DNA of 64,000 bases, taken from positions 46,223,001 through 46,287,000 of the forward strand of contig NC_084921.1 of assembly GCF_958298935.1 (NCBI RefSeq), read 5' to 3'. Both the position numbers and the translations under genes were made by a program. Below the pieces are notes generated by a model. It saw only the letters and a program-made list of their open reading frames with translations. It ran no database searches and was not told the origin of the DNA. This DNA comes from Phragmites australis. Lineage: Eukaryota > Streptophyta > Magnoliopsida > Poales > Poaceae. Positions 22,501 through 32,882 of the stretch are shown one piece after another. Every line of letters starts with the position of its first letter. The first letter of the stretch is position 1.

Positions 22501-23156
22501 ATGGAAGGCTGTGTCGATGGCATTGTGCTCAAATTGATGCACAGGGCACCACACAACTCAGCTAACTCTAGTGCATCCGCAACACTAAACAGAGCTGTTG
22601 TTTAATTATAAGAGCAAGAGCTTAAGAGCAATGGTAATTTGTGAAGTTCTTGATTACCAGGCGCGGTGACGGCTGTGTGGACGGACTCGACCATGGCGGT
22701 GACCTCGTCCTCGCGGATGGGCCTAAGCGCCTCGAGCCGGCGCGGCGTGAAGAGCTCCAGGTTGCAGAGCTTGCGCACCTTGATGTAGTGCGGGCCGTAG
22801 TCCGCCCAGATGAGGTCCTGCCCGCCGCGGCTGAAGCGCTCCGAGGACCGGTCCCGCGGGCGGTCGGCGAGCTGCTGGTCGTGGGTCTTGAGCACCTCCT
22901 TGGCCAGCTCCGACGTCGACACCACCACGGTGGGCGACGAGCCGAACCACACCGTCATGATGGGCCCGTACCGGCGCGCCCACTCCTGGTAGCACCGGCA
23001 CCGCACGGGCTGCACGTCGAACAGGTTGCCCACCACGGGCCGCGGCCGCGGCCCCGGGGGCAGTTTGCCGTAGAGGAGCCGGTTCAGGAGGAGGAGCGAG
23101 ATGGGGACGATGGCCACCAGGGCCAGCGCCACAGGGAGGAAGGAGGCCGCGTCCAT
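19560..23156 (-). CDS. CYP98A: Cytochrome P450 CYP98A, p-coumaroyl shikimate/quinate 3'-hydroxylase type, three exons
   Basis: Exons on the minus strand are 22658-23156, 20302-20696 and 19560-20207, with GT/AG junctions that keep frame, giving 513 residues. The N-terminus is a membrane anchor ([20 protein letters not shown]) followed by the Pro-rich hinge [10 protein letters not shown]. Further landmarks are the I-helix AGMDTT (exon 3 start), the ExxR motif in [16 protein letters not shown], and the heme-Cys loop [14 protein letters not shown]98A signatures include [29 protein letters not shown] and the C-terminal [11 protein letters not shown]. Family members hydroxylate coumaroyl shikimate or quinate at the ER, the route to lignin and chlorogenate. 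The length matches CYP98A (about 508-512). Intron 1 is about 2 kb and holds repeat DNA. All key residues are present, so it is probably functional; the exact acyl acceptor cannot be told from sequence. Confidence 0.95.
20955..21230 (-). repeat. AT-rich dispersed repeat in CYP98A intron 1
   Basis: Read on the minus strand, this contains ATATCTGCATAAAGAGTCTAAATA and CATATCAAATATAG. It is homologous along its length to the copies at 58480-58790 and 23890-24085. It is non-coding and possibly part of a Helitron-like or other non-autonomous element. Confidence 0.6.
21231..22600. other. Remainder of CYP98A intron 1
   Basis: No gene is recognised. A C-rich block at about 21375-21770 yields short ORFs without domains, and the rest is AT-rich. 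The block adjoins the dispersed repeat and could be cargo of the same insertion (inference). Confidence 0.4.
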
Positions 23157-23230
23157 GGCTTGCTGGTTAGCTGCCGGCCGGCCGTCGGCGAGACAGAGCG
23201 CGCACGGCGTGGTGGTGGCGCGCGCAGGGG

Positions 23231-23245
23231 ACGCTTTTTATGAAG
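23231..23245 (-). promoter_or_regulatory. Weak TATA-like element of CYP98A
   Basis: The minus strand reads CTTCATAAAAAGCGT about 75-90 bp upstream of the ATG, the expected distance for a short grass leader. It is not a perfect TATA consensus. Confidence 0.35.
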
Positions 23246-24082
23246 CGGAGCGCGGTGGTAGTTGGTTTGTGGCAGTGTCCCGGATCCGTGATGGCCTGGT
23301 GGTAGTTAGGCTTAGCAGGTGGACTCGTGAAGGGGGGGGGGGGGGTGGATTATTCCACGTCGTCGCCTTGTTTCGTGTCCAAATGGTAGATATGGACAGC
23401 GATACATTTGGCATGCAGCCAAGCTACGGGCGGACGAGAGAGGCTGGCTGAATATTCTAAGAGAAAAAAGAGGGAGGAACACTCGCTGGATGCATGAACT
23501 CCGCTCGTTTTCTTGTCCTTTGAAAAAATGGAACGGCAAGAGGACTGCCGGAATGAGTAGGTTCATTTGTTCTCAGAAACACCAGCCGAACTGGTAGATG
23601 TACTTACTTATATAACACCGTGCAAATTAAAAAAGTTAGTAATATGATTTCTATAAGAATTTAGAAGCACCATATAACTTAAGGTCATCGCGTCAGGCAG
23701 ACAGCAGGACAAGACAAAACATATAGATTACAGGTGATAGAAGCCATGACTTCTATTAGCGACAAAGGTGCATCAATAAATCCAGGGATCGGTAGGATGC
23801 GGCATATGTTTCGACCGGTAGGGGAAGATACGGGTATTGTTATATCAAGCTTGGATCGCACAACACAAGATAGCGATGAGAGGCATACGACGGGACACAA
23901 CCCTTAGGAAGAAAAATATATAAATAAAGAGTCAATGTAAAATACAATTCATAATGATTGAAACTGTGATTCAACCTAGAAAAAAGAATGGTCCATATCA
24001 AATACAGGCTAGGAAAAAAATTCAAAATAAAAACAAATAAAGTTAGTAACATGATTTGTATGCGAATTCAGAAGCACTATTG
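23246..24082. other. CYP98A upstream region
   Basis: Contains a run of about 12 G near 23329-23343 and repeat-derived AT-rich DNA from about 23620 onwards. No gene is recognised. Confidence 0.4.
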
Positions 24083-24085
24083 ATA
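23890..24085 (+). repeat. AT-rich dispersed repeat, second copy
   Basis: Shares ATAAATAAAGAGTCAATGTA and TCCATATCAAATA with the copy at 58480-58790. An upstream portion (about 23670-23710, TCAGGCAGACAGCA) also matches 58800-58835. Non-coding. Confidence 0.55.
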
Positions 24086-24087
24086 AC

Positions 24088-26629
24088 TGTTGAGGGTTAA
24101 TTCTTGACAATATTTTGTTTATACCGAAAGACGAGCGCGTGATCAACGTTTTCGGTGGATGCGTGTGTTGAAGGAAAATCAAAAACACAATGAATTATTC
24201 AGGTTCAGGCCTCCTATAGGATAATAGCCCTACGTCTTGTGTATTTTCTTATGACTTAGATGAACTTGTTACAAAATGAGTTCCCTCCCTTACAAGTCCG
24301 GTCCTCCTTCCTTTATATAGTAGGAGAAGATGAATACATACAAACATACCGTGCCAAACCCTGAGACAGGCCTAACATCGATGGAGCCAACTACTCGAAG
24401 CCTATGATGACAAAAGGTAGGCAGACTCGCCCTACTCTTGTCGAACGATACGCCTTGTCTCGTCACCGCACGCTGCCCGCTCGCCTGTGAGACCATCCTC
24501 CTTGCATGGTCGTCTTGTAGGCCCTGTCCCATCCGCCCAACGATGTCACGCCTGTTTGCAAGGCCATCCCATAGAATTTAATGCTATAGGACTGGGCATT
24601 GCACCTCTACGTCGGCCATGACTTTGCTCGCCGATAGGAGATGCCTAGGGAAAAAAACTTAAGTGGATGATATTAAATAAGATTAGACGAGTTAGGTGAG
24701 TACATGCCTCGTGACCAGCAAGGGCTGGTCACAAGGTTTCCTTCTACGATAAGAGGACTGATCGTGTGAGCCTCGCCTAGTCATGCGGTGGGGTCACAGT
24801 CTTTATAATATCAATCGCCAGCTAGCATTTGCCAGTGTGGATCCACTGACAGGGCACCCTTTATTCTTTACATCGACAGTAGCCCCCAAGCTTCTTCGTG
24901 GATGTGGGAGACTGAGTGGTTTGCCAAATGGTCATGGTCGGGTCTGGTCACATCACTTGGGCCCCAGGGGGACATAAGGTCGACGCAGCCTACTTTAATG
25001 GTCGGCTCAAGAAACCACATCCTGAGGGGAGGTTAAATGTCTGGAGAGAGAGAACATCGGAGCGAAAAAGAAGGAGGTGGGAGAGAAAAAAGGAGGATGT
25101 GGAAGAGATAAACATTGATTGCTGTCGGACCCGAGGGGATCTCAGTTCCCCATGAGTGGCCTTTTGAATTTCGAACGGACTGGTCCCATGGCGATTGATA
25201 TATCGTAGCTGTCGTATAAATGGACCATCGATGGCTCCCCGCAGATCCTTTCATTACCTCCCTTAGCCTCCAAGCCTTTGCCCATTGTCACCATCCGTGC
25301 TCCCGCTGCAAAGCCTTTGCCCTCTGTTTTTGTCCGTACTCCGCCACAACCTCTGCCGCATTCCAATGGCACCGTGCACCAGCAACAAGCTAGACACCCC
25401 CAAATTCAAGTGCAATGCAGTGAAGCTGAGGCAGATGCGCGAGAACCACCTGCTCCCTCACCTCCTATCTTCTTGGTACCGCCCTGGGGAGAGCGTGCCT
25501 GCTCCCCACCAGGGAGAGATCGTGATGTTCATCTCTTCTTGGCTCGGATCAGACTAATATGTTTGGTATTTTCTCAGAATTCCACCTCCAGGCCCTCTCT
25601 TGGGTTAGGGTTTCATGAGTTGCATTACTATAGGGTCTTCCTGAGGTTGATGTCTTGTTCCTGACAGTCAATGAGGTCATGGAGGTCATCCGAGAAATCA
25701 ATCCTGGAGCCCACATGCCCTCTCTATCACCCAGAATCGCCCAGATCGGCCATCAATCTGGTCACAGTACCCACCTAACTGGTCGTGGCAGTGACCAGAC
25801 TGCTTGAAACTGGTTATTAACCATGGTTGGAGGTTCTGCGAGCAGCGCCAGTTAGCAAATGGTCAACCAACCTCACTCTGACTAGCCTTGCTCCGACCAT
25901 CCTTGCCCCAATCAGACCGAGGGTGATCAGGATGGTGCTGGCTAAGCGTCCATGCAAGAGGAGAAGAGACTAATGAAGGACTCTTCTTCTACGGAAATGT
26001 CCAAACGTGCTCATGGGACACCGACCACCGACAGCGTGACGACAGCCCTGACCTCACTGTACAGCCAACCTAGTGGCTTTACGAGGACAAGACTCGTGTT
26101 CACCCCTCCGCCAACGTGGTAAGTTCTCCGGCTAGGTGCAGATACTTTGAGCCCTTTCTTAACTCCTTGATTTGTTGCTGCTGCAGGTGCTCGACCCCAC
26201 CAACCGCCTCGGTCATAACTCCCCCAACACCTCAGCAAAGTGCTCTAGCCCCATAGCCAATAGTAGCTATGACGTTGAGAGCCCGGGTTGTGACTCCCAG
26301 GCCTGTAGAGCCAGTCTTGGAGCCTGTTTTGGCCTTCTACCTGCTTTCCATGGTCACCAGCCTCCCCTCTTATATCCACAAACTAATCGTCGAGAATTTT
26401 GCTCGCCAAGAGGAGATGCCTGGGGAAGGAAAATACTTGAGTGGATGTCATTAAATGATATTAGACGGGTTAGGTGAGTACCTGCCCCGCAACTAGCAAG
26501 GGCTGGTCGCGGGGTTTCCTTCTGCGATCAGGGGACTGGTGGGGCCACTGTCTTAGTAATATCAACTGCCAACTGGTATTTGTCGGTGTGGACCCCTGAT
26601 TGGGCACTCACTTATTCTTTACATAGATA
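24088..26629 (-). mobile_element. Collapsed Tat-type Ty3/gypsy element, minus strand
   Basis: A left LTR (24088-24878) and a right LTR fragment (about 26397-26629) are direct repeats, sharing blocks such as GCAAGGGCTGGTC and the TTATTCTTTACAT end. The flanks ATAAC and ATAAG are a 4/5-bp match and look like an aged TSD. Next to the left LTR the minus strand has a G-rich polypurine tract ending GGGGGCTAC. The LTRs resemble those of the large element at 36332-54937 in reverse orientation. gag and pol are deleted, and part of the antisense extra ORF (plus strand here) survives. Confidence 0.7.
25366..25664 (+). pseudogene. N-terminal part of the 'putative gypsy type transposon' ORF (PF04195-like)
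   Basis: From the ATG at 25366 the plus strand reads MAPCTSNKLDTPKFKCNAVK...LLPHLLSSWYRPGESVPAPHQGE and then stops at 25555-25557. This is the start of the family annotated as putative gypsy-type transposon (Transposase_28). It lies antisense to its host element, as in the larger copy at 51529-53085. Function is unknown. The rest is frameshifted and deleted. Confidence 0.6.
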
Positions 26630-27762
26630 ATAAGGATTTGATAATTAATAATTAAAGAATTTACCCAAAATGTGGTATATCCTATAGACAGAATCCACTA
26701 TACATGTGTCCTTAATCTGATACGGTAGGTTTCATAACCTTCATGAGGTAAATAAGGCATCTGCCGATATTTCAAGTAGTTCATCGTATTCTACACGGAA
26801 ACAATTCCTTAGTTGCTTATTTGCCACTGCTTCTAATTTTCATTTCTTCCTCATCACTGCTATCCATTTTACCCATAAAAAAGACACTTTTGCCCTTGGG
26901 GAGGAAGTATCCATTGTTGTCTAGTCACCTTGTTATTTTCATATCTATTTTTTTATAATAGGAAACTCAACAAATAATCACACTAAAACTATCTACACAA
27001 AATGTTCTACAACTTTGGTATTCACCACAAAAATTAATTTTGCCTTTTGCTATGCCTAATCATAATCACAAATATAACCATGCAACTCCCCTAATGGCTA
27101 GCAAACAACACGACTTCATAAATTTATATCTCCTGATTTATTCATCCACATTTAGCGTTAAAAAACTCTATGAAATCACAAAGAAATTTTCTACAACTCT
27201 CTAGTACATCACATTCGATGATTTGGTCTCTAAAGAGCCTAAACTTTGATTAGTTGTTGGTGACTGAGCCCAAGGCTGTCATCCTCCTCTCCAAGGGCAA
27301 AGGTGACTTTTCTATGGATCAAATGGACAATAGTGGCGAGAAAGGAATGGAAATAAGCAGTGGAAAATAAGGAAGTTCATTTCGTAGAATGACAAATAGG
27401 GGATTACCTAATCTTTCGATGGTAAACAAGGAATTTTCTCATAAATTTGTTGTTGCAAAACATGATGTAGAGGTGCCAGGTAAATAACAAGACAAGGCAC
27501 AACCATAGGTCGCAAATGGTGAAGTTGCAACCTATGATGACGACTAGTGACACCTATAGAAGCCGAGTATCAACAAGGTGGGAATGCAACCGGCAAGGGT
27601 TAGGCTTGGTTCGTATCTTTGTATGATCATGACATGTCTATACAACTATATTTAACTGAAATGTTAGGAAAATTTAAAAATCAAATAATAGATTTACTGA
27701 TTGATCGTATAAATATGAATTTACAATTAAAGGGAGTATAAAAAAATACAAATGACAAAGCT
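26630..27762. other. AT-rich DNA, probably body of a Helitron-like element
   Basis: Non-coding, AT-rich, with only short ORFs. It lies upstream of the Helitron-like 3' end at 27794. No 5' TC terminus could be fixed. Confidence 0.3.
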
Positions 27763-27794
27763 AGCCGCGCAAATGTGCGGGTCTCCTTGCTAGT
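27763..27794 (+). mobile_element. Helitron-like 3' terminus (hairpin plus CTAGT)
   Basis: A GC-rich hairpin CCGCGCAAATGTGCGG at about 27765-27780 lies about 10 bp before CTAGT (27790-27794), which is followed by T. Hairpin plus CTRR end followed by T is the Helitron 3' signature. Element length is unknown. Confidence 0.5.
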
Positions 27795-28171
27795 TACTTG
27801 TATATGTGTAAAAAACAACACGACCTGCGGATTTTCCTAGAATGCACCCTTATCAAAATTTTCAGTAGTATTTTTACTATTCGTGTATTGTGCTATTGAC
27901 TCCGATATGCAAAACGCACTGGTATTCCTTGTGTTACCAATGATGAGTCAGTAGCGAACGGGTGCATGCATTTGGACCATGGGATACACGGTTAAGCATG
28001 ACATCTCCCCCCACGACTGTGTGAGAGGAACCGGCTGATGATCTATGCGTCGTAGCTACACATCAGTGATGCCTAAACCAACTTATAATTAATGGCGTGT
28101 GCTTCACTAGTTCTTTTGGAAAATTCTTCCATCTTCGGTCTATGTGACGCAAGGAAGGGACGATCGATTTT
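27795..28171. other. Short intergenic spacer
   Basis: No gene recognised. The spacer ends with the ATTTT target duplication of the RRM-bearing LTR element. Confidence 0.4.
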
Positions 28172-29061
28172 TGTTACAAACCCGATAATCAAACACACAA
28201 CACAAGCATAAGAGTTGTATTTCCGAACCCCCAAATTGGATACATGGTGTTTTAGATACAAATTGAGAGAAATGAAATCATAGATTGGGAAGAGCAATCT
28301 AGACTGGCAAGATGCATGGAAATGGGAATAGAGAATTAGAATTTGGGGAGGACAGCAAGGGGAGGACGAGGCCATCGGTTGTTCTGTTTCTGTTCTTCGT
28401 CGATGTCCTGTTTGTTGCTGTCTGCCAAGCTATGCAGTGTTTTCCTCTTCCTTCGAATGGGCCTTGGAGCTAGCGCATCGATCCAGCCTGCAAGCCCAAC
28501 ATCATCTTTGGCCCATATCCGGACATTCTTCCCTCCTTGAAAATCGATTTGCCCTCAAGCCGATATCTTGAACTTAAACCATTTGAACCCATATCCTTGT
28601 CAAGCTTGAGACCACCAGGATCCCATGGTGCTTGGAGTTCCTCCAGAGTAGTACAAAACCATCCACCATCATAAGAGGAAAGGCTCACTTCATGATTCTC
28701 AATGATGCTAGAACAAGCACCACCATGTTGCTACTGCAACCAGACAAGGAATTGAAGCAATTGAGCAGATACAACATTTTGGGTAGAGAAATATATCATG
28801 ATATTAATCCCCAGTGCACTTCTCCTTGCCCTCCATCAAATCAATTAGTGCATCGACCATCACCTTGCTGCTTGAAACCTCTCCTCGAAGCTCACATAAA
28901 ACATGAAAGCCACTGTGGTAGTAACATTTGTGTGACTGCTAGCAGGACATAATGAATCCAACAGAAATTCCACATAATCAATATACTTACCACAAGATAT
29001 CTTCACTTCAATAATTAGCTCCCCAAACACCCCACATGTCGTACCACCACTGGCATTGTCA

Positions 29062-30396
29062 TTAGCATGTTGTTCTCCATATCCCATTCAGGTCACTATT
29101 CACTAATGCCACCAAATGGCTGCACATGCTGAAAGCATGTCCCCGGATCTCCAATCCACAAAACAGTAGGACTTCGCAACAATTTCTCACAGAGGAAAAA
29201 CTAGGTGTGCAGTTACTAGAGATAGAACGACAAGGAGATATTTCTGAGTGCTCCTCAAATATTTTTGGCACAAATAATTCGCCTTGAGCAGAAACTGCAT
29301 TCCAGGATATGAATTTTTTTCTTTCGACAAACCATTGGAGCACCACTTCAAGCGCATTTTCATTGCCCCATGCAATCTTTGTCTTGATTAATGTCCATTC
29401 AATAAGCAGCTGAAACATTGTTACATTTATGTGAGGTGGTGGCCATGGTCTTAAGTGAAGCCATTGCATAAACTGTATCGATCTTATATTGCCATCAACA
29501 TTCAGTCCTTCATTTGCCCAGAATAACAACACATATGGCGAGCCTTTCCACCATTCCTCCATGACATGAAGCACATAATTATGAACACGAATCAAAACCA
29601 TCATGCTTTTGCTGCTAGGATGCTCTAGTCGACCAGGCCATGGCTTCAATTTAACCTGTCCTACCAATGAAGTTATTCCCCACAAAAGCATAGTTGCTGC
29701 TCGTGACGGTGGCCAAGGTGGCAGGAAAGGCACTGCTTGCTTGCCCTTTATATACTTCCATGGATCAGGTGGTAACTTATTCGATGGTGACCATAGTGTT
29801 ATCTGTTGCACTCTTCCCTCACAATCCCACAAGGACGGCCAAGGTTCAAGTCGTAGCTCCCAAACTAAAGATAAAGGAATGGCTGGGTAAGAGAAAATCA
29901 AGTCTATACTCATGTTCATGCCAGGCATTTCATTGAACACAGACAATATTTCAATATTCACGTTGTCAAGGATGGAGTGGAAAGTGAGTACCAGTACTGG
30001 TTGTGGTGAGTAGAGAGTTTCAAAGATGTTCTCAGGGGTGTTGGTGACGAGGTAGTCATCGTCCAGCAAGACGTTGGTGGTTTTGACAATCATGTCACCA
30101 ACATCCTCAGAGTCAACCTCAACGCGTGTGATCTCTCCTCCAAAAACCTGATGCTCAACCTTGTCCTCAGAGTGATTGCGCACTGTGTTGGTGACGATCG
30201 ATGGCACATGGCTGGAGACGATGGTGTCGTCCAACTTATCTACTGTGAGAGGTAGTGACACGAACACTACTGGTGTATGACCAGTGGGCTTGATGGCACA
30301 GGACACGCCTTCTTGGGAGGCATCACAGACATCCTTGGTGAGTATCTTTGTGCACAAGTCACACACCGTCTCCTTTGGCTCCTCTGATACCGCCAT
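29062..30396 (-). CDS. 444-codon ORF of unknown function in the RRM-bearing LTR element
   Basis: This is a single uninterrupted frame of 444 codons. I recognise no catalytic domain. The first ~60 residues hold several Cys (CDLCTKI...SCAIKP); a Val/Asp-rich stretch follows. The middle and C-terminal half repeat a Trp-Pro motif five times with variations (LEPWPSLW, PDPWKY, LPPWPPS, LKPWPGR, LRPWPPPH). It lies downstream of the RRM segment on the same strand within the same LTR element, so it may be the later part of one polyprotein. Its openness contrasts with the stop-ridden RRM part. Start and expression are unproven. It could equally be a frame kept open by chance. Confidence 0.5.
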   Translation of the reverse strand: MAVSEEPKETVCDLCTKILTKDVCDASQEGVSCAIKPTGHTPVVFVSLPLTVDKLDDTIVSSHVPSIVTNTVRNHSEDKVEHQVFGGEITRVEVDSEDVGDMIVKTTNVLLDDDYLVTNTPENIFETLYSPQPVLVLTFHSILDNVNIEILSVFNEMPGMNMSIDLIFSYPAIPLSLVWELRLEPWPSLWDCEGRVQQITLWSPSNKLPPDPWKYIKGKQAVPFLPPWPPSRAATMLLWGITSLVGQVKLKPWPGRLEHPSSKSMMVLIRVHNYVLHVMEEWWKGSPYVLLFWANEGLNVDGNIRSIQFMQWLHLRPWPPPHINVTMFQLLIEWTLIKTKIAWGNENALEVVLQWFVERKKFISWNAVSAQGELFVPKIFEEHSEISPCRSISSNCTPSFSSVRNCCEVLLFCGLEIRGHAFSMCSHLVALVNSDLNGIWRTTC

Positions 30397-30539
30397 AGCA
30401 ACTGATTCCTCAATCTAGGGGGTTTCTTGAGCTCTTGTGGCCAATGAATGAATGGTTGTGGCCGTTGAAGTGGTCGTGGCTGTGAGTGACATGACAACCG
30501 AAGTAGTGAGTGCACAACTTGAAATGTCGGCCACCGATT

Positions 30540-31268
30540 CAGCGACCTACGACGCCATGGATTGCGATGTAGTGGCAACTGATGATGGCAGTTGCACGTG
30601 TTGAATGTTGAGATGAAGCAACCATCGTAGATGCAGTGCCCGTGCAAGGCATTTAGAGCTTATGTTGCCTCCTATACTAACTGAAGATTGACCAAGGCGT
30701 CCACTTGAGTGCTTCTCTGCATAACAAACATTCTCTCCACACCATAAGAACCAAAGACTTATCGAAGCACATCCTTTGTCACTGGATACAATACATAGCT
30801 CACAATTACGCAAAGAACGCCTCCCGCAATCGCCTTCTGATGGCTTGCCATTTTGTCGAACAGGTGGTGTTCACCACCCATTTCTAGACCTTCTGCAAGT
30901 GCAAACTCGATTTGAAGCCGACAACAACCATCATAGATATTGCGGCCATTCAACATCTCCATGGCTTTCTCGGCTTCACGATGTGAAGCATACATGACCA
31001 TGGCTACCACCATTGATCTTGCTTGTGAAACTTCCATGGCCTCCACAACACCATATGCATCAAACACTTGATGGAGCACTACTTGGGTCAGTGGGTAGTG
31101 AGCATGGTGAATCACAACCTTGAGGACACGATTTGGAGCTGTTTTGAGCTGGCTGCCCTGGAAAGACATTTTATCGAATAGGTTGAAGGCACCACTCCTC
31201 GAGTCATACCCCTTGCACTCAACCATCTTTTGATCGCACACACTGCACCAAATCTTCTCCCCAGCCAT
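30540..31268 (-). pseudogene. PTB-like RRM protein in the LTR element (second RRM broken)
   Basis: The frame from the ATG at 31268 begins MAGEKIWCSVCDQKM. It then carries an RNA-recognition motif of the polypyrimidine-tract-binding type: LKVVIHHAHYPLTQVVLHQVFDAYG as beta1-helix, MVVAMVMYASHREAEKAM as the RNP1-like strand and helix, and LNGRNIYDGCCRLQIEFA as the last strand. A second RRM (VLCVIVSYVLYPVTKDVL...) starts near residue 150, but TAA at 30759 ends the frame. The same frame continues recognisably (VFGSYGVERMFVM..., ALHGHCIYDGC) with two further stops. All three are explained by CAA/CAG to TAA/TAG changes. In its intact state it would have bound RNA. Here it is decayed. Confidence 0.65.
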
Positions 31269-31327
31269 CTCAATGCTAGAAATCCCACGGATTAAAGGCT
31301 CTTAATACCAATTGTTACAAAACCAAT

Positions 31328-32621
31328 TGTCGGTGACATGGGAACCAGTGGTCCCCGAGTCCCGAGGCCAGAACAGCAGAGTGCCACGTGGCGCCCTCCC
31401 TCGAGGATTATCTTCCCGAGGTCCGAGAAGACCAAGTTTCAGGAGAGGGTGCTCGGGGCCATGAACAGTGGTCCCCGAGTACCCGAGTTCCCCGATGACC
31501 CGAGAAGACCAAGTTCCGGGAGAGGGTGCTCTGGGCCATGAACAGTGGTCCCCGAGTACCCGAGTTCTCCAATGACAAGAGAAGTCAATTCCAGGAGAGG
31601 GTGCTCGGGGCCATAAACAGTGGTCCCCGAGCACCCGAGTTCCTCGAGGACCCGAGCAAGCGAGTTCCGGGAGAGGGCGCTCGGGGCTATGAATAGTAGT
31701 CCCCGAGTGCCCGAGTTCTCCGAGGACCAAGAAAGGGCATATCCGGGAGAGAGTGCTCGGGACTGTGAACAGTAGTCCCCGAGCACTCACAGTTCCCCGA
31801 GGGCCCGAGAAGTCCTTCGCCGGTGGTCAGGTGTCAATTGGTGAGAGGCCCGATGCTGCATTTAAGAAGGCGCATGGCCTGTCACTTCCAACCACTCTCC
31901 CCACGCCTGCTGTCAGTCCCTACCACGGTCTGGCAGGGAGGCGTGGGGACATTTAATGCGCGGGTCCAATCGCGCGTCATCCGGCGCGCCTCGGGATAAC
32001 GTCGCAGGGCTCGAGGCGTAACGCCTGCCGCCTTGCTGTGTCAGGCTCACTCTGACCGAGCGGGCACGCGGGGTTGCTCGATGGCTGCCCGGTGGGCCCT
32101 CCAAGCTGCACCCGCTGAAAAGACTGGACGGGGGCGCGTTTTCAACCCTCCCCATCACCTCAAGCTGCAGCCCATGATGGTTGCTTTCCATTTATGGTGC
32201 CTTGGAACTTGCGCCATCCTTTCTGGGCACGCTACCCGCCTCGACAGGTATAAAAGAGGGGCGGGCTCCCCGGAGAAGAGGACGGGCTTTGGAACACATC
32301 GGACGAACTCTGAATGACGACGACAGAACAAGCACGAAGTTCTAGACTTAGACAAACATCCTTGTAACACGAGAGATCCTCAGAGAGATATTCCCTGAGC
32401 ATTTATAGCATACACATAGGAGTAAGGTATTACGCTCCGTGCGGCCCGAACCTGTTTAAAATCCACTGAGCATTTATTTCCTCCTGCATCCGATCATCCA
32501 CTCTACCTGCATCTCATTTATTCCCATTTATTTCACGTACGAGGCGGACTCAGAATCATCCCCCGGCCGAATCTCAAAGGAGTCCCTCTGGATCCTCGCT
32601 TGTGGAGTTTACTCTCCGACA
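31328..32621 (-). mobile_element. Solo LTR, family A (minus), nested in the RRM element
   Basis: Bounded by TGTCGGTGACA and its opposite terminus CTCCGACA, 1294 bp, flanked by CCAAT (31323-31327) and GCAAT (32622-32626), a 4/5-bp duplication. Its orientation is opposite to the related copies at 37722-39077 and 42224-43583. The left part contains the family's roughly 77-bp subrepeats (GTCCCCGAGTACCCGAG...). No internal region is associated, so it is a solo LTR. Confidence 0.8.
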
Positions 32622-32882
32622 GCAATAATCAAACATCGATCAACACAAGCACAAGAGTTGTATTCCGGAACCTCAAACTGGATACATGGTGTTTTAGGAT
32701 ATAAATTGGGAGAAATAGAACCATAGATTGGGAAGAACAATCTAGACTAGAAGATGTACGGGAATGGGTACAGAGATTCAGAATTTAGTGTTTGCCTCTT
32801 CCTTCGAGTGGGCCTTGGAGCTAGCCCACCGACCCAACTTGCAAGCCCAATAACACCTTTGGTCCATGTCCGTGACAATTTT

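Larger units (their letters stand above)
28172..32877 (-). mobile_element. Non-autonomous LTR retrotransposon encoding RRM domains (minus strand)
   Basis: The two LTRs are 28172-28525 (3' LTR) and 31313-32877 (5' LTR, interrupted by a solo LTR at 31328-32621). Both begin TGTTACAAA and end ...CCG(T)GACA on the plus strand. ATTTT flanks both outer ends (28167-28171 and 32878-32882). Just inside the 5' LTR the minus strand reads TGGTATTAAGAGCC, one or two changes from the initiator-Met-tRNA primer site TGGTATCAGAGC. Just inside the 3' LTR is the polypurine tract AAGGAGGGAAGAA. The element is about 3.4 kb without the insertion. No protease, RT or integrase is seen. Its coding region consists of RRM-like domains and a long ORF of unknown function. 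Confidence 0.85.

Noticed and set aside
22641..23243. 200-codon plus-strand ORF
   Set aside because: Antisense shadow of CYP98A exon 1, Arg/Gly/His-rich without domain.
31302..31790. 162-codon ORF with repeated 'ELG(C/Y)SGTT' peptides
   Set aside because: Translation of the LTR subrepeats, not a repeat protein; the same artefact appears at 38570-39100 and 43087-43606.
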